Assembly (NCBI GenBank): GCA_002354335.1
Contig: DELI01000005.1
Location: forward strand, 95,411-159,410
Source of the DNA: Sphingobacterium sp. UBA2700
GTDB lineage: Bacteria; Bacteroidota; Bacteroidia; Sphingobacteriales; Sphingobacteriaceae
Length of the DNA: 64,000 nucleotides
Reading direction: 5' to 3'
Shown here: in pieces, positions 44,853 through 52,986 of the stretch
How positions within the stretch are numbered: the stretch's first letter is position 1
Layout of the letters: each line of letters opens with the position of its first letter
Made by a program: the position numbers and the translations under genes
Notes under the pieces: generated by a model
Seen by the model: the letters and a program-made list of their open reading frames with translations, nothing else
Told to the model about the DNA's origin: nothing
Database searches by the model: none

Positions 44853-46037
44853 CTAAAGTACGCGTACCAATAGTCCCTTTAGGTACTCACTTTCTGGAAA
44901 TGATGCTCGAACAGGATGATCTTCTGGTTGGCAATATTGATAGATAAATTGAATTTCTTTTCCTGCATCTAGCGCTGCCCAAGCTAACACCTGTTTGTAG
45001 GTATCGATATCCATCGCTCCAGAGCAAGAGAAGGTTGCCAATAAGCCGCCCGAGTTCAAAAGCATCAGGCCCCTACGGTTTAAATCCTTGTACGCACGCG
45101 AAGCCTTTTCTAGCGTGGATCGTGAAGGTGCATATTTCGGAGGGTCCAAAATGATCAAATCAAATTTCTCGCGCTGCTCGCCCAACTCCCGAAGGTACTT
45201 GTTGACATCGGACTGTACAGCAATATGTTTTGAAGAATCAAATCCATTCAATTGTATATTCTTCTGCAGCGTTTCGATCGCTAAAGCCGAGCTGTCAACA
45301 GAAGTGACAGAAGCCGCCCCCTCGCGAAATGCATTCAGCGTAAATCCGCCCGAATAGCAAAAACAATCTAATACGCGCTTGTCTTTAACATATTTCGAGG
45401 TGATATATCTATTGTCGCGTTGATCGCAATAGAATCCAGATTTCTGCCCTTCTACGATATTCACCTGATAATGTATTCCATTTTCAATAATGTCGACAAA
45501 TGAAGGAGGCATTTCGCCCGCTAATAAGCCATTGGTATCGGCCAAGCCTTCATGCTCTCTTGATTTCAGATCGCTGCGCTCATAAACCCCTTTCGGATTT
45601 AAAAGCTGCTGCAATTCATCCACCACAATCGCCTTTACGCGTTCCATCCCAGCAGCATGAACCTGCACGGAGATATAATCCCCATATTTATCAGCAATGA
45701 GCCCAGGAAGGAAATCCGCCTCGGCAAATACTAAACGAACCGTATTATTCTTGTCGTTCAAAAGGTGAGTTCTGTTTTTGACAGCTCGCTGTAATCTATC
45801 GCGCCACCATCCTTCTGAGATCTCTTTTTGTGGATCCCACTCTAATAAACGTACTGCCACACGCGATTGCTTATTGTACATTCCATAAGCAATAAATTCA
45901 TCATCATGATTATATACGGAAACGATATCACCGTTTTGAAGAGATTCAGACACTCGAGCTATGGCACCGGAGAAAATCCAAGGATGTAACTGCCAGGCCG
46001 CCTTATCCTTTCCTTTGTTGAGGATTATTTTATTCAT
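44853..46037 (-). CDS. 23S rRNA (cytosine-C5)-methyltransferase RlmI-like
   Basis: A 394-residue class I SAM methyltransferase of the RlmI family, which methylates C1962 of 23S rRNA in E. coli. An N-terminal PUA-like domain (about 1-75, HPWIFSGAIARV) precedes the EEHD-like middle and the Rossmann domain with VLDCFCYSGGFTLNAFREGA (SAM site) and LIILDPPKYAPSR (substrate loop). It is monocistronic, flanked by its terminator downstream and composite repeat copy 4 upstream. The target base is inferred from the family. Confidence 0.92.
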   Translation of the reverse strand: MNKIILNKGKDKAAWQLHPWIFSGAIARVSESLQNGDIVSVYNHDDEFIAYGMYNKQSRVAVRLLEWDPQKEISEGWWRDRLQRAVKNRTHLLNDKNNTVRLVFAEADFLPGLIADKYGDYISVQVHAAGMERVKAIVVDELQQLLNPKGVYERSDLKSREHEGLADTNGLLAGEMPPSFVDIIENGIHYQVNIVEGQKSGFYCDQRDNRYITSKYVKDKRVLDCFCYSGGFTLNAFREGAASVTSVDSSALAIETLQKNIQLNGFDSSKHIAVQSDVNKYLRELGEQREKFDLIILDPPKYAPSRSTLEKASRAYKDLNRRGLMLLNSGGLLATFSCSGAMDIDTYKQVLAWAALDAGKEIQFIYQYCQPEDHPVRASFPESEYLKGLLVRVL

Positions 46038-46130
46038 CCCCGCAAAAGTAAATAGAATTGAAAAAAAATAAATCAGCTAAATGAAAAAAAACAGTCAAAC
46101 CTTAAAGCAGTGACCTCCTTTTCATAGCCT

Positions 46131-46457
46131 ATTCAAACCCATATCAATCCCCTTTCCGAAGGGTTCTGATACGGGTTTGTATTGGGTTTGAAAGGGGTTT
46201 AAAAGGGGTTTGAGTTGTAGAATTTATATAGTAGTTAGTATTTAGACATTAGACTAACAGATATTAGACATTAGAGTATTGTCTGAACCAGGAAAGGAAG
46301 GATAAAAGGATTGACATGATATTACGCTATAGGTCTTTATACTAAGTACTAACTACTAACTACTAGATACTAACTACTAAATACTACCAAAAAAATGGCG
46401 ACCATCTCTAGCCGCCATACTCTAAAATCTTATGTCTAACGTCTAAAGTCTAAATCT
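46131..46457. repeat. Composite intergenic repeat, copy 4
   Basis: Module C (imperfect arms of GGGTTTG/CAAACCC type) is at 46131-46215, A plus B at 46230-46275 and D at 46279-46322. Inverted A is at 46329-46387 and inverted B at 46420-46457. It fills nearly the whole gap between rlmI and the thrC stop, and includes the thr operon terminator. Confidence 0.82.
46389..46418 (-). terminator. Terminator of the thr operon, inside repeat copy 4
   Basis: Minus strand ATGGCGGC (46411-46418) pairs with GTCGCCAT (46395-46402), one G-T pair, 8-nt loop, followed by seven T. It lies 41 bp after the thrC stop. Confidence 0.85.
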
Positions 46458-46458
46458 A

Positions 46459-47766
46459 CTAATTATTCACTAGTAGATAAGTTTTAAATGTTTTATAGTC
46501 TACCGGCATATTGACGGCTTGCTTTTCTTTTTCTGCTAGAGAAGAAGCTCCTTCGGGCAGCGTCACATGTTGGAAAACCTCTGCTTTTATGGCTTCCGGG
46601 AATTTGCATGGATGTGCTGTAGATAGGAATACCGATGCGTATTCGCCAGGCTGTTCACTACGATAAGCTTTGGATGCGAGGTAAGCAATCGCTGTATGCG
46701 GACAAGCTACATACTTGTATTTGTGGAATAATTCTTCCATTCCTGCTAAGGTTTGCTCATCGGTATAAGTGTAGGAACTAACCTTCGCTTTTAGCTGCTC
46801 GAGGTCTTGTCCAAAGAGATCCTGTATGCGGACCCAATTGCTTGGATTACCTACATCCATCGCATTTGCGAAGGTTTGCACGGAAGGTTTAGGTTCGTAG
46901 ACTCCGTTTTGTAGGAAGCGAGGAACCGTATCGTTGACATTCGTTGCTGCAACAAAATGTGTAACAGGAAGTCCCATTTTATAGGCCAACAGGCCAGCAC
47001 CGATATTCCCGAAGTTTCCGCTTGGTACGGTGAAAACAATTTCGTCCATTCCTTGCGATTTCAATTGCGCGTAGGTCCAGAAATAGTAAAAGGTCTGCGG
47101 AATGAGGCGAGCGATATTGATCGAATTGGCCGATGTCAGTCGCAATGCATTATTCAGGTCTGGATCATTGAATGCTTCTTTTACCAGGGCTTGGCAATCA
47201 TCAAAAGTACCCTCTACCTCGAGCGCGCGGATGTTTTGTCCGTTGGTGGTAAGCTGCTCTTCCTGTACTTTCGATACTTTTCCTTTAGGATACAAGATCG
47301 TCACGCGAGTGCCTTCTACGCCCAAAAATCCGGAGGCAACCGCACCGCCGGTATCGCCTGAGGTCGCTACCAAAACGTCGAGCAATTGATCTCCCTGCTT
47401 TGAGAAATACCCCATTACACGGCTCATGAAACGTGCCCCGAAATCTTTAAACGCATAGGACGGTCCGTGGAATAATTCCAAGACAGCTGTTTCGGCGTCT
47501 AGAAACTTAACAGGCGCATCGAAATTGATGGCGTCGTCGACAATCGCTTTCAGGTCTGCATCGGGAATATCGCTTCCGATAAACGCCTTAGCGATGGTGA
47601 AAGCAATTTCCTGCAAGGAATACTGCTGAATATTTTTGATAAAATATGGGTCAAGCTGAGGGATAACTTCGGGCATATACAAGCCTTTATCTTGCGGTAA
47701 GGAATTGAATACCGCCTCTTGAAAGGAAACACGAAGCGCTTTATTATTTGTACTGTAAAATTGCAT
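46459..47766 (-). CDS. thrC: Threonine synthase
   Basis: The last step of threonine synthesis: O-phosphohomoserine to threonine, using PLP. The 435-residue protein has the PLP-lysine region ELFHGPSYAFKDFGARF and the phosphate-binding VATSGDTGGAVASGFLG; the start MQFYSTNNKALRVSFQEAV fits the class. It is the third gene of thrA-thrB-thrC, 5 bp after thrB, and should be controlled by the attenuator ahead of thrA. Confidence 0.97.
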   Translation of the reverse strand: MQFYSTNNKALRVSFQEAVFNSLPQDKGLYMPEVIPQLDPYFIKNIQQYSLQEIAFTIAKAFIGSDIPDADLKAIVDDAINFDAPVKFLDAETAVLELFHGPSYAFKDFGARFMSRVMGYFSKQGDQLLDVLVATSGDTGGAVASGFLGVEGTRVTILYPKGKVSKVQEEQLTTNGQNIRALEVEGTFDDCQALVKEAFNDPDLNNALRLTSANSINIARLIPQTFYYFWTYAQLKSQGMDEIVFTVPSGNFGNIGAGLLAYKMGLPVTHFVAATNVNDTVPRFLQNGVYEPKPSVQTFANAMDVGNPSNWVRIQDLFGQDLEQLKAKVSSYTYTDEQTLAGMEELFHKYKYVACPHTAIAYLASKAYRSEQPGEYASVFLSTAHPCKFPEAIKAEVFQHVTLPEGASSLAEKEKQAVNMPVDYKTFKTYLLVNN

Positions 47767-47771
47767 AGCTA

Positions 47772-48779
47772 TTATTTTAGGTTGATCACTTTAGGACCCG
47801 CGACATTGACGGAGGACACATATTGCAAACTCTCGATTCCGTGCGATGTTAGATGCGCTTGGATTTTATCTACGGCCTGCTGCGCTGCTTCTTTACCTCT
47901 GCTAATGGCCACGACAGATGGGCCGGAGCCTGATATACCGAAGCTGAGCACGCCGCATGAAAGGGCGATTTCCTTCATTGCATAAAACTCAGGAATCAGG
48001 ATTGCGCGGGTCGGCTCGATAAGCACATCATGCATGCTCCTGCTAATTAAATCGTAATCGCTTCGGTAGAGGCCTGCAACAAGCCCAGCGATATTGCCCC
48101 ACTGCACGACAGCATCTTTTAAAGAAACCTTCTCTTTAATCAATTGTCGGGCATCTCTAGTCGGCACATCGACCTGTGGGAATACAATCCCCGCCACCAA
48201 ATCTTCTGGCACGGGCAGACTGATCATATCAAGCGGCTCATATCCTCTAATGAGGGTAATGCCGCCCATTAATGCCGGTGCGACATTATCGGCATGTCCA
48301 TGTCCACAAGCCAGGCGTTCGCCCTCCACGCAAAATGGCATTAGCTCTTCCTTGCTAAGGGGTTCGCCCAGTAGACTGTTGATTGCGAAGAGTCCTGCAA
48401 CCGTACTTGCGGAACTTGAACCTAAGCCACTGCCAATCGGCATATGCTTCGTTAACTCAATTTCCACTCCTATGCTGTCGCTGAGGTCCAGATGCGCCAA
48501 TAACATCTGAACGCAGGCACTGACTGTATTTTTTTCTGGATCTAAAGGAAGGCGTCCATCATCACCGTGGATTGCTTTGATAGTAACACCCGCTTTTTCT
48601 GTTCTTCGCATCCACACTTCGTCGCCAGGGAAGTCGACAGCAAACCCGAGGATATCAAATCCGCAGATCATGTTGGCAACCGTTGCGGGAGCAAACACAC
48701 GAACCTCTTGCTTTATCTTTTCAAAATCTACTTTATGTTTCTCTTCCATGATGGAATCTTGATTAGTCATCATATTCAT
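47772..48779 (-). CDS. thrB: Homoserine kinase
   Basis: A GHMP kinase that phosphorylates homoserine. The family's ATP loop is MPIGSGLGSSSASTVAGLFA (about 112-131), preceded by VFAPATVANMICGFDILG and followed near the C-terminus by GISGSGPSVVAI. The 335-residue length counts an ATG at 48779, 4 bp after thrA; a downstream ATG at residue 11 would give a shorter N-terminus and cannot be ruled out. Confidence 0.95.
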   Translation of the reverse strand: MNMMTNQDSIMEEKHKVDFEKIKQEVRVFAPATVANMICGFDILGFAVDFPGDEVWMRRTEKAGVTIKAIHGDDGRLPLDPEKNTVSACVQMLLAHLDLSDSIGVEIELTKHMPIGSGLGSSSASTVAGLFAINSLLGEPLSKEELMPFCVEGERLACGHGHADNVAPALMGGITLIRGYEPLDMISLPVPEDLVAGIVFPQVDVPTRDARQLIKEKVSLKDAVVQWGNIAGLVAGLYRSDYDLISRSMHDVLIEPTRAILIPEFYAMKEIALSCGVLSFGISGSGPSVVAISRGKEAAQQAVDKIQAHLTSHGIESLQYVSSVNVAGPKVINLK

Positions 48780-48783
48780 TGCT

Positions 48784-51234
48784 TTATTTAGCGCCTACAT
48801 TCACTAGATCGGCGAAAACGCCTCCGGCTGTCACCTCCGCACCCGCTCCAGGGCCTTTAACGACTAGTGGTCTTTCTTTATAACGCTCTGTTGTGAAAGA
48901 AATGATATTATCACTTCCTGAAAGCGCATAGAATGGATGTGTTTCATCAACCATCTGTAAGCTGATCGATACTTTTCCATCTTCTAAGCTACCGATATAA
49001 CGGATAACTTTCCCTTCTTTGGCGGCTTGATCTTTCAAATTGTTGAAGTAATCGTCAGACTTCAATAATTCGGTATAAAATTCATCTACGGAACTTGCTT
49101 TTAAGCAGTTTTCGGGAAGGATATTACCCAAGTCAACATCTGTAGACTCGATTACGTGGCCTGCGTCACGAGCAAGGATAAGCATCTTACGCATAAAATC
49201 TACCCCGCCTAAGTCATCGCGTGGATCAGGCTCGGTATATCCCAGCTCCTGCGCTTTCTTCACGACATCGTAGAAAGAGGCATCGCCATGGAAGTTATTG
49301 AAAATATAGGAGATGGTGCCGGATAGAATAGCCTCAATCTTCAGGATTCGGTCGCCACTAAGCATCAGGTCCTTCAATACGCGTACAATCGGTAGGCCAG
49401 CTCCAACGTTGGTTTCATAGAAGAAGTCTACGCCATGCTTTCTTGCTGTTTCATGCAAGGAGCGGTACTGCGCATAATCTCCGGAGTTTGCGATTTTATT
49501 GCAAGTAACGATCGAGATGTTAGATTTGAAGATCTCCTCGTAGTAGGTCGCCGGTAATTTGCTTGCGGTATTATCAATAAACACACAGTTCGGCAGATTC
49601 ATAGCTTGCATCTTACTAACGAAAGTTGCTAAGTCTGCAACCTCGCCTTGCTCGTCCAGAGCTGCTTGCCATTTCGATAAATCTACGCCATCCGCGTCGA
49701 AAAGCATTCTGCGGGAGTTCGCCAAACCAACAAGTTTGATTTCAATATCGTTATGATCCAATAGAAAATCGTGCTGTTCGTGTAACTGCTTGAATAACGT
49801 TGCACCGATGTTGCCGGTTCCTAAATTGAACACGTGTAGTGTTTTCTTGAGCTCGGCAAAGAAGGCATCATGTACCGCATTCAATGCTTTTGCTAAGTCA
49901 TCTTTATTGATGATAACCGATATATTGAATTCGGACGATCCTTGCGCGATCGCGCGAACATTGATACCATTTCTTCCCAAAGCATGGAAAAGGCGGCCCG
50001 ACATACCCGGTGTGCGCTTCATGTTTTCTCCAACGATAGCCAGGATTGATAGGCTTTCTTCAATTACAGGCGCTGAAAGTTTATTAGCCAATAGTTCCAA
50101 TTCAAACTCGGTGTTGATGAGCTTTACAGCCTTCTCTGCGTCGCTAGGATTGACTGCGAAGGTGATACTATGCTCAGACGAAGATTGTGTAATCAGGATC
50201 ACATTGATTTGCTCTCTGGCCAACAAGGTGAACAGACGCCCACTAAACCCTGATTTCCCTACCATTCCGCTACCTGTCAGGTTGATTACCGATACGTCGG
50301 CGATAGAGGAAATACCTTTGATTGGGTAGGAAGACTTTCCGCTTTCAAATTGAATAACGGTTCCTGCAAGCTCTGGCTGAAATGTATTGCGGATAACAAT
50401 TGGAATCTTTTTCAAGAAAGCAGGCACCATGGTCGGCGGATAGATTACTTTCGCGCCAAAGTACGAAAGCTCCATTGCTTCGGTATAAGACAATACAGGC
50501 AGAGAAAAAGCCTTTTTTACGATTCTCGGATCTGCGGTCAACATTCCATTTACGTCAGTCCAGATTTCGATTGCTGATGCATTTAGAACCGATCCGAAGA
50601 TTGCCGCAGTATAATCTGAGCCACCGCGACCCAAGGTCGTCATACGTCCCTGCTCGTTCGACCCGATAAATCCTGTTACAAAGAGGAGTTTATCGGCGTG
50701 GGTGTGAGAAAGTGCTTGGATGAGTTGGGTGGTTAGTGGTTCGTTGAGGTGGGCATTCCCGAAATTGGAGTCTGTTTTCACATAATAGGAAGCGTTGATA
50801 TACTCAGCTTCCGGGACTTCCTGTTCCATGACTTTGGCGACAAGGTAGTTGCTGCAGCGCTCTCCAAAGGAAACAATTAGGTCTCGACTTTGATTGCTCA
50901 ATTCCTTTAGCGCGGACACTCCTTGTAAAAGTTCTTCCAACTCGTTGAAAAGCAACTTTAAGCGTGTTAGAACAGGATTCTGATATTTTACAGCAATTAG
51001 TTTTTTAACCACATCGAAGTGTCTTTCTTCTAATTGCTTTAAACCTTCGTCAAACGGCTTTCCAGCTGCTGCATCTTCAGCCATCTGTGTTAACAGGTTG
51101 GTGACCCCTGACATGGCTGATAATACGACTAAAGGTTTTTCGCCAGCGTCAAAAGAAGCTTTCACTATTTTTAACACGGCCTGGATGCTCTCTACGGAAC
51201 CTACGGATGTTCCGCCAAATTTTAAGATTTTCAT
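48784..51234 (-). CDS. thrA: Bifunctional aspartokinase I / homoserine dehydrogenase I
   Basis: An 816-residue fusion that catalyses the first and third steps from aspartate to threonine. The kinase part begins KFGGTSVGSVESI and contains TLGRGGSDYTAAIFGS. Two ACT-type regulatory segments follow (about 310-450, VSVINLTGSGMVGKSG and LAIVGENMKRTPGMSG), where feedback by threonine is expected. The dehydrogenase part starts with the NAD(P) loop NLGTGNIGATLFKQL (about 467-481) and has VTCNKIANSGDY and GGVDFMRKMLILARDAG. It is the first gene of the thr operon, preceded by an intact attenuator. Confidence 0.97.
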   Translation of the reverse strand: MKILKFGGTSVGSVESIQAVLKIVKASFDAGEKPLVVLSAMSGVTNLLTQMAEDAAAGKPFDEGLKQLEERHFDVVKKLIAVKYQNPVLTRLKLLFNELEELLQGVSALKELSNQSRDLIVSFGERCSNYLVAKVMEQEVPEAEYINASYYVKTDSNFGNAHLNEPLTTQLIQALSHTHADKLLFVTGFIGSNEQGRMTTLGRGGSDYTAAIFGSVLNASAIEIWTDVNGMLTADPRIVKKAFSLPVLSYTEAMELSYFGAKVIYPPTMVPAFLKKIPIVIRNTFQPELAGTVIQFESGKSSYPIKGISSIADVSVINLTGSGMVGKSGFSGRLFTLLAREQINVILITQSSSEHSITFAVNPSDAEKAVKLINTEFELELLANKLSAPVIEESLSILAIVGENMKRTPGMSGRLFHALGRNGINVRAIAQGSSEFNISVIINKDDLAKALNAVHDAFFAELKKTLHVFNLGTGNIGATLFKQLHEQHDFLLDHNDIEIKLVGLANSRRMLFDADGVDLSKWQAALDEQGEVADLATFVSKMQAMNLPNCVFIDNTASKLPATYYEEIFKSNISIVTCNKIANSGDYAQYRSLHETARKHGVDFFYETNVGAGLPIVRVLKDLMLSGDRILKIEAILSGTISYIFNNFHGDASFYDVVKKAQELGYTEPDPRDDLGGVDFMRKMLILARDAGHVIESTDVDLGNILPENCLKASSVDEFYTELLKSDDYFNNLKDQAAKEGKVIRYIGSLEDGKVSISLQMVDETHPFYALSGSDNIISFTTERYKERPLVVKGPGAGAEVTAGGVFADLVNVGAK

Positions 51235-51262
51235 TCTGTTCTAGCTTGTTTTAGGGTATGTT

Positions 51263-51297
51263 AATAAAAAAAGCCTTCCCCGAATGGAGGAAGGCTT
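51263..51297 (-). terminator. Attenuator (terminator) ahead of thrA
   Basis: Minus strand AAGCCTTCC (51289-51297) pairs perfectly with GGAAGGCTT (51271-51279), with a run of T extending through 51263. It lies between the leader peptide and the thrA ATG, so it ends transcription before the structural genes unless prevented from forming. Confidence 0.92.
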
Positions 51298-51339
51298 CTA
51301 ATATCTGTACTAAATTCTATACAATAGACTACTTCCTCC
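51286..51339 (-). promoter_or_regulatory. Antiterminator pairing of the thr attenuator
   Basis: Minus-strand GGAGGAAG (51332-51339), the last codons of the leader peptide, is exactly complementary to CTTCCTCC (51286-51293) that overlaps the first arm of the terminator. The two pairings exclude each other. A ribosome stalled at the Thr codons (14 of 21) leaves the segment free; one that reaches the stop codon covers it. Confidence 0.85.
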
Positions 51340-51394
51340 TAAGTTTTATCCCGGTGGTAATAATAATTGTAATAGAAATAGTATTGTTTTGCAT
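51329..51394 (-). CDS. thr operon leader peptide (Thr/Ile-rich)
   Basis: A 21-residue peptide, MQNNTISITIIITTGIKLRR plus a final Lys, then TAG. Four of the 21 codons are Thr (5, 9, 13, 14) and six are Ile (6, 8, 10-12, 16). This is the composition of thrL leaders in enteric bacteria, whose attenuators respond to threonyl- and isoleucyl-tRNA. It lies 158 bp ahead of thrA, 21 bp after a -7 element and 32 bp before the terminator stem. I call it by composition, order and its link to the antiterminator; there is no family match to claim. Confidence 0.88.
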   Translation of the reverse strand: MQNNTISITIIITTGIKLRRK

Positions 51395-51414
51395 TGTTGT
51401 TGATTATGATTTCT

Positions 51415-51446
51415 CAAATATATTACAATTCTTTTTAAAAAATCAA
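51415..51446 (-). promoter_or_regulatory. Promoter of the thr operon
   Basis: Minus strand TTG (51444-51446), 21-bp spacer, TATATTTG (51415-51422), a full match to TAnnTTTG. Transcription should start near 51408, about 14 nt before the leader ATG. Confidence 0.72.
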
Positions 51447-51597
51447 GATTTATTTAAATTATTTTAAATTCCAGATTATCGCTAGGACAATATTTCATCG
51501 GCTTAGCGAATAAAAAAATGAACGAGTTTTTATTAAAATTCAGCAAACTGGCGATTGTTAAAAGTGTTAAAATTTTGTTAAATACATTCAAAATTGT

Positions 51598-51628
51598 TTT
51601 GAATTCAAGACAGTATGTATTACATTTG
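51598..51628 (+). promoter_or_regulatory. Promoter of the NlpC/P60 gene
   Basis: TTTG (51598-51601), spacer of 19 bp, then TACATTTG (51621-51628), both perfect matches. The predicted leader is about 68 nt. The remainder of 51395-51703 is AT-rich and holds only this and the thr promoter. Confidence 0.72.
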
Positions 51629-51703
51629 CTTCAGCCTGTTGAAAAAATAGACAATAATGTGAATAACTCAACAAGCTGATGGTTGTAATAAAAAAGCGAT
51701 TTA

Positions 51704-52279
51704 ATGAAAACAAAGAAACTAGTGGCAGCAATGCTTCTCATAGGCTTATGTCTAGTCTCGCAGGCACAAACCAATAGTCAAAAGTCATCTGATCCAGATA
51801 ACCTAGCTAAAGAATACTTCTCTCAGATCATGGGCGTTGCGGCAAACGCAACTACAAATACCAAACTTTATCAATTTGTTTACGAATGGTTAGGAACTCC
51901 GTACCGCTTAGGTGGAGATTCTAAAAGAGGCATCGATTGTTCGAAGTTCTCCCTAGCTGTTTACGAAAATGTATTCAATACAACAATCGGATACAACAGT
52001 CGTAATCAGTACCAGAACGTAACGCCAGTTCGTAAAGGCGAGTTGGAAGCTGGAGATTTAGTATTCTTCAAAATCAGAAGCAAAAGTATTACGCATGTTG
52101 GTGTTTACTTAGGCGATGATAAATTTGCGCATGCATCTTCAAGCCGCGGTGTTATGGTTAGTAACTTAAACGAGGCGTATTGGAAAAGATATTACTACAA
52201 TGGTGGCCGTCCGAAAGTTGATGATGCAAAAATCATGACGGCAGATGCTAACCCGAAAGAGAAAAGCAATTTAAATTAG
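51704..52279 (+). CDS. Secreted NlpC/P60-family peptidase
   Basis: A 191-residue exported protein with a signal peptide (1-22, ending SQAQ) and an NlpC/P60 (C40) domain. These enzymes cleave within peptidoglycan stem peptides, usually the D-Glu-mDAP bond. Catalytic residues are visible: Cys79 in RGIDCSKFS, His131 in ITHVGVYLG, and His143 in KFAHASS as third residue. A short C-terminal tail (about 168-191) is polar. It is a single gene with its own promoter and terminator. Confidence 0.92.
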   Translation: MKTKKLVAAMLLIGLCLVSQAQTNSQKSSDPDNLAKEYFSQIMGVAANATTNTKLYQFVYEWLGTPYRLGGDSKRGIDCSKFSLAVYENVFNTTIGYNSRNQYQNVTPVRKGELEAGDLVFFKIRSKSITHVGVYLGDDKFAHASSSRGVMVSNLNEAYWKRYYYNGGRPKVDDAKIMTADANPKEKSNLN

Positions 52280-52306
52280 ACCAAACTCTTCAAATTTTAT
52301 AAAAGG

Positions 52307-52337
52307 AATCCCAACGTCTTTACGTTGGGATTTTTTA
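52307..52337 (+). terminator. Terminator of the NlpC/P60 gene
   Basis: AATCCCAACGT (52307-52317) and ACGTTGGGATT (52322-52332) pair perfectly around a 4-nt loop, followed by T residues. Confidence 0.93.
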
Positions 52338-52428
52338 TTGTAACCCTATACGGGGCATTAGTTAATTGTTTTCGCTGAATAGAAATTAGCAAAGTTTTAT
52401 TAAATTTACCGGCAACAAAAGAATAGCA

Positions 52429-52944
52429 ATGTCATCTAAGAAAACGCTTATATTAAACAAGGAACAGATCCTTCAAAAATCAAAACGGATTGCTTATCAA
52501 ATCATCGAAGATAACTTCGACGAACCTGCCATAGTATTAGTAGGAATTGCAGATAGAGGTTATGTTTTCGCGCAGCGCCTGCAGAAGTTGTTGTTAGAGA
52601 TTGACCCCAGCAGATCCGTGGAATTATTGAAAGTTACGATCCAGAAGACAAAACGTAGTCTGGAGTCATCGACAGATCTACCGATTGATACAGTAAAAGA
52701 TAAAGTGGTTATTCTAATTGATGATGTATTGAACAGCGGCAGAACGTTAGCTTATGGTTTAGGAGTGTTCTTGAACGTACCATTAAAGCGCATGAGAACT
52801 GCAGTGTTGATCGACCGTAGCCACCATCAGTTTCCGGTTTTCAGCGACTATTACGGATTAAAATTATCGACAATCCTCAAAGAACATGTTGAGGTATTGC
52901 TTGAAGAATATGACAATACAGAAGATGCGGCTTATTTATCATAA
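52429..52944 (+). CDS. Phosphoribosyltransferase (PyrR-like)
   Basis: A 171-residue type I phosphoribosyltransferase. The PRPP-binding motif VVILIDDVLNSGRTLAYG (residues 93-110) is canonical, and the early VLVGIADRGYVFAQRL is also expected of the fold. The overall shape resembles PyrR, the pyrimidine regulator/uracil phosphoribosyltransferase. No pyr genes or obvious pyr attenuator are nearby, so whether it regulates or salvages a base is open. The stop codon lies within the terminator. Confidence 0.85.
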   Translation: MSSKKTLILNKEQILQKSKRIAYQIIEDNFDEPAIVLVGIADRGYVFAQRLQKLLLEIDPSRSVELLKVTIQKTKRSLESSTDLPIDTVKDKVVILIDDVLNSGRTLAYGLGVFLNVPLKRMRTAVLIDRSHHQFPVFSDYYGLKLSTILKEHVEVLLEEYDNTEDAAYLS

Positions 52945-52959
52945 GCCGCATCTTTTTTA
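52922..52959 (+). terminator. Terminator overlapping the phosphoribosyltransferase stop codon
   Basis: AAGATGCGGCTTAT (52922-52935) pairs perfectly with ATAAGCCGCATCTT (52941-52954), 5-nt loop, followed by T residues. The stop codon TAA (52942-52944) is in the 3' arm. Confidence 0.93.
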
Positions 52960-52986
52960 TAACATGATAGAGTAGCTTTCGCTACT

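Noticed and set aside
51258..51467. A plus-strand open frame across the thr attenuator
   Set aside because: It is antisense to the leader peptide and terminator and has no family; the attenuator explains the sequence better.
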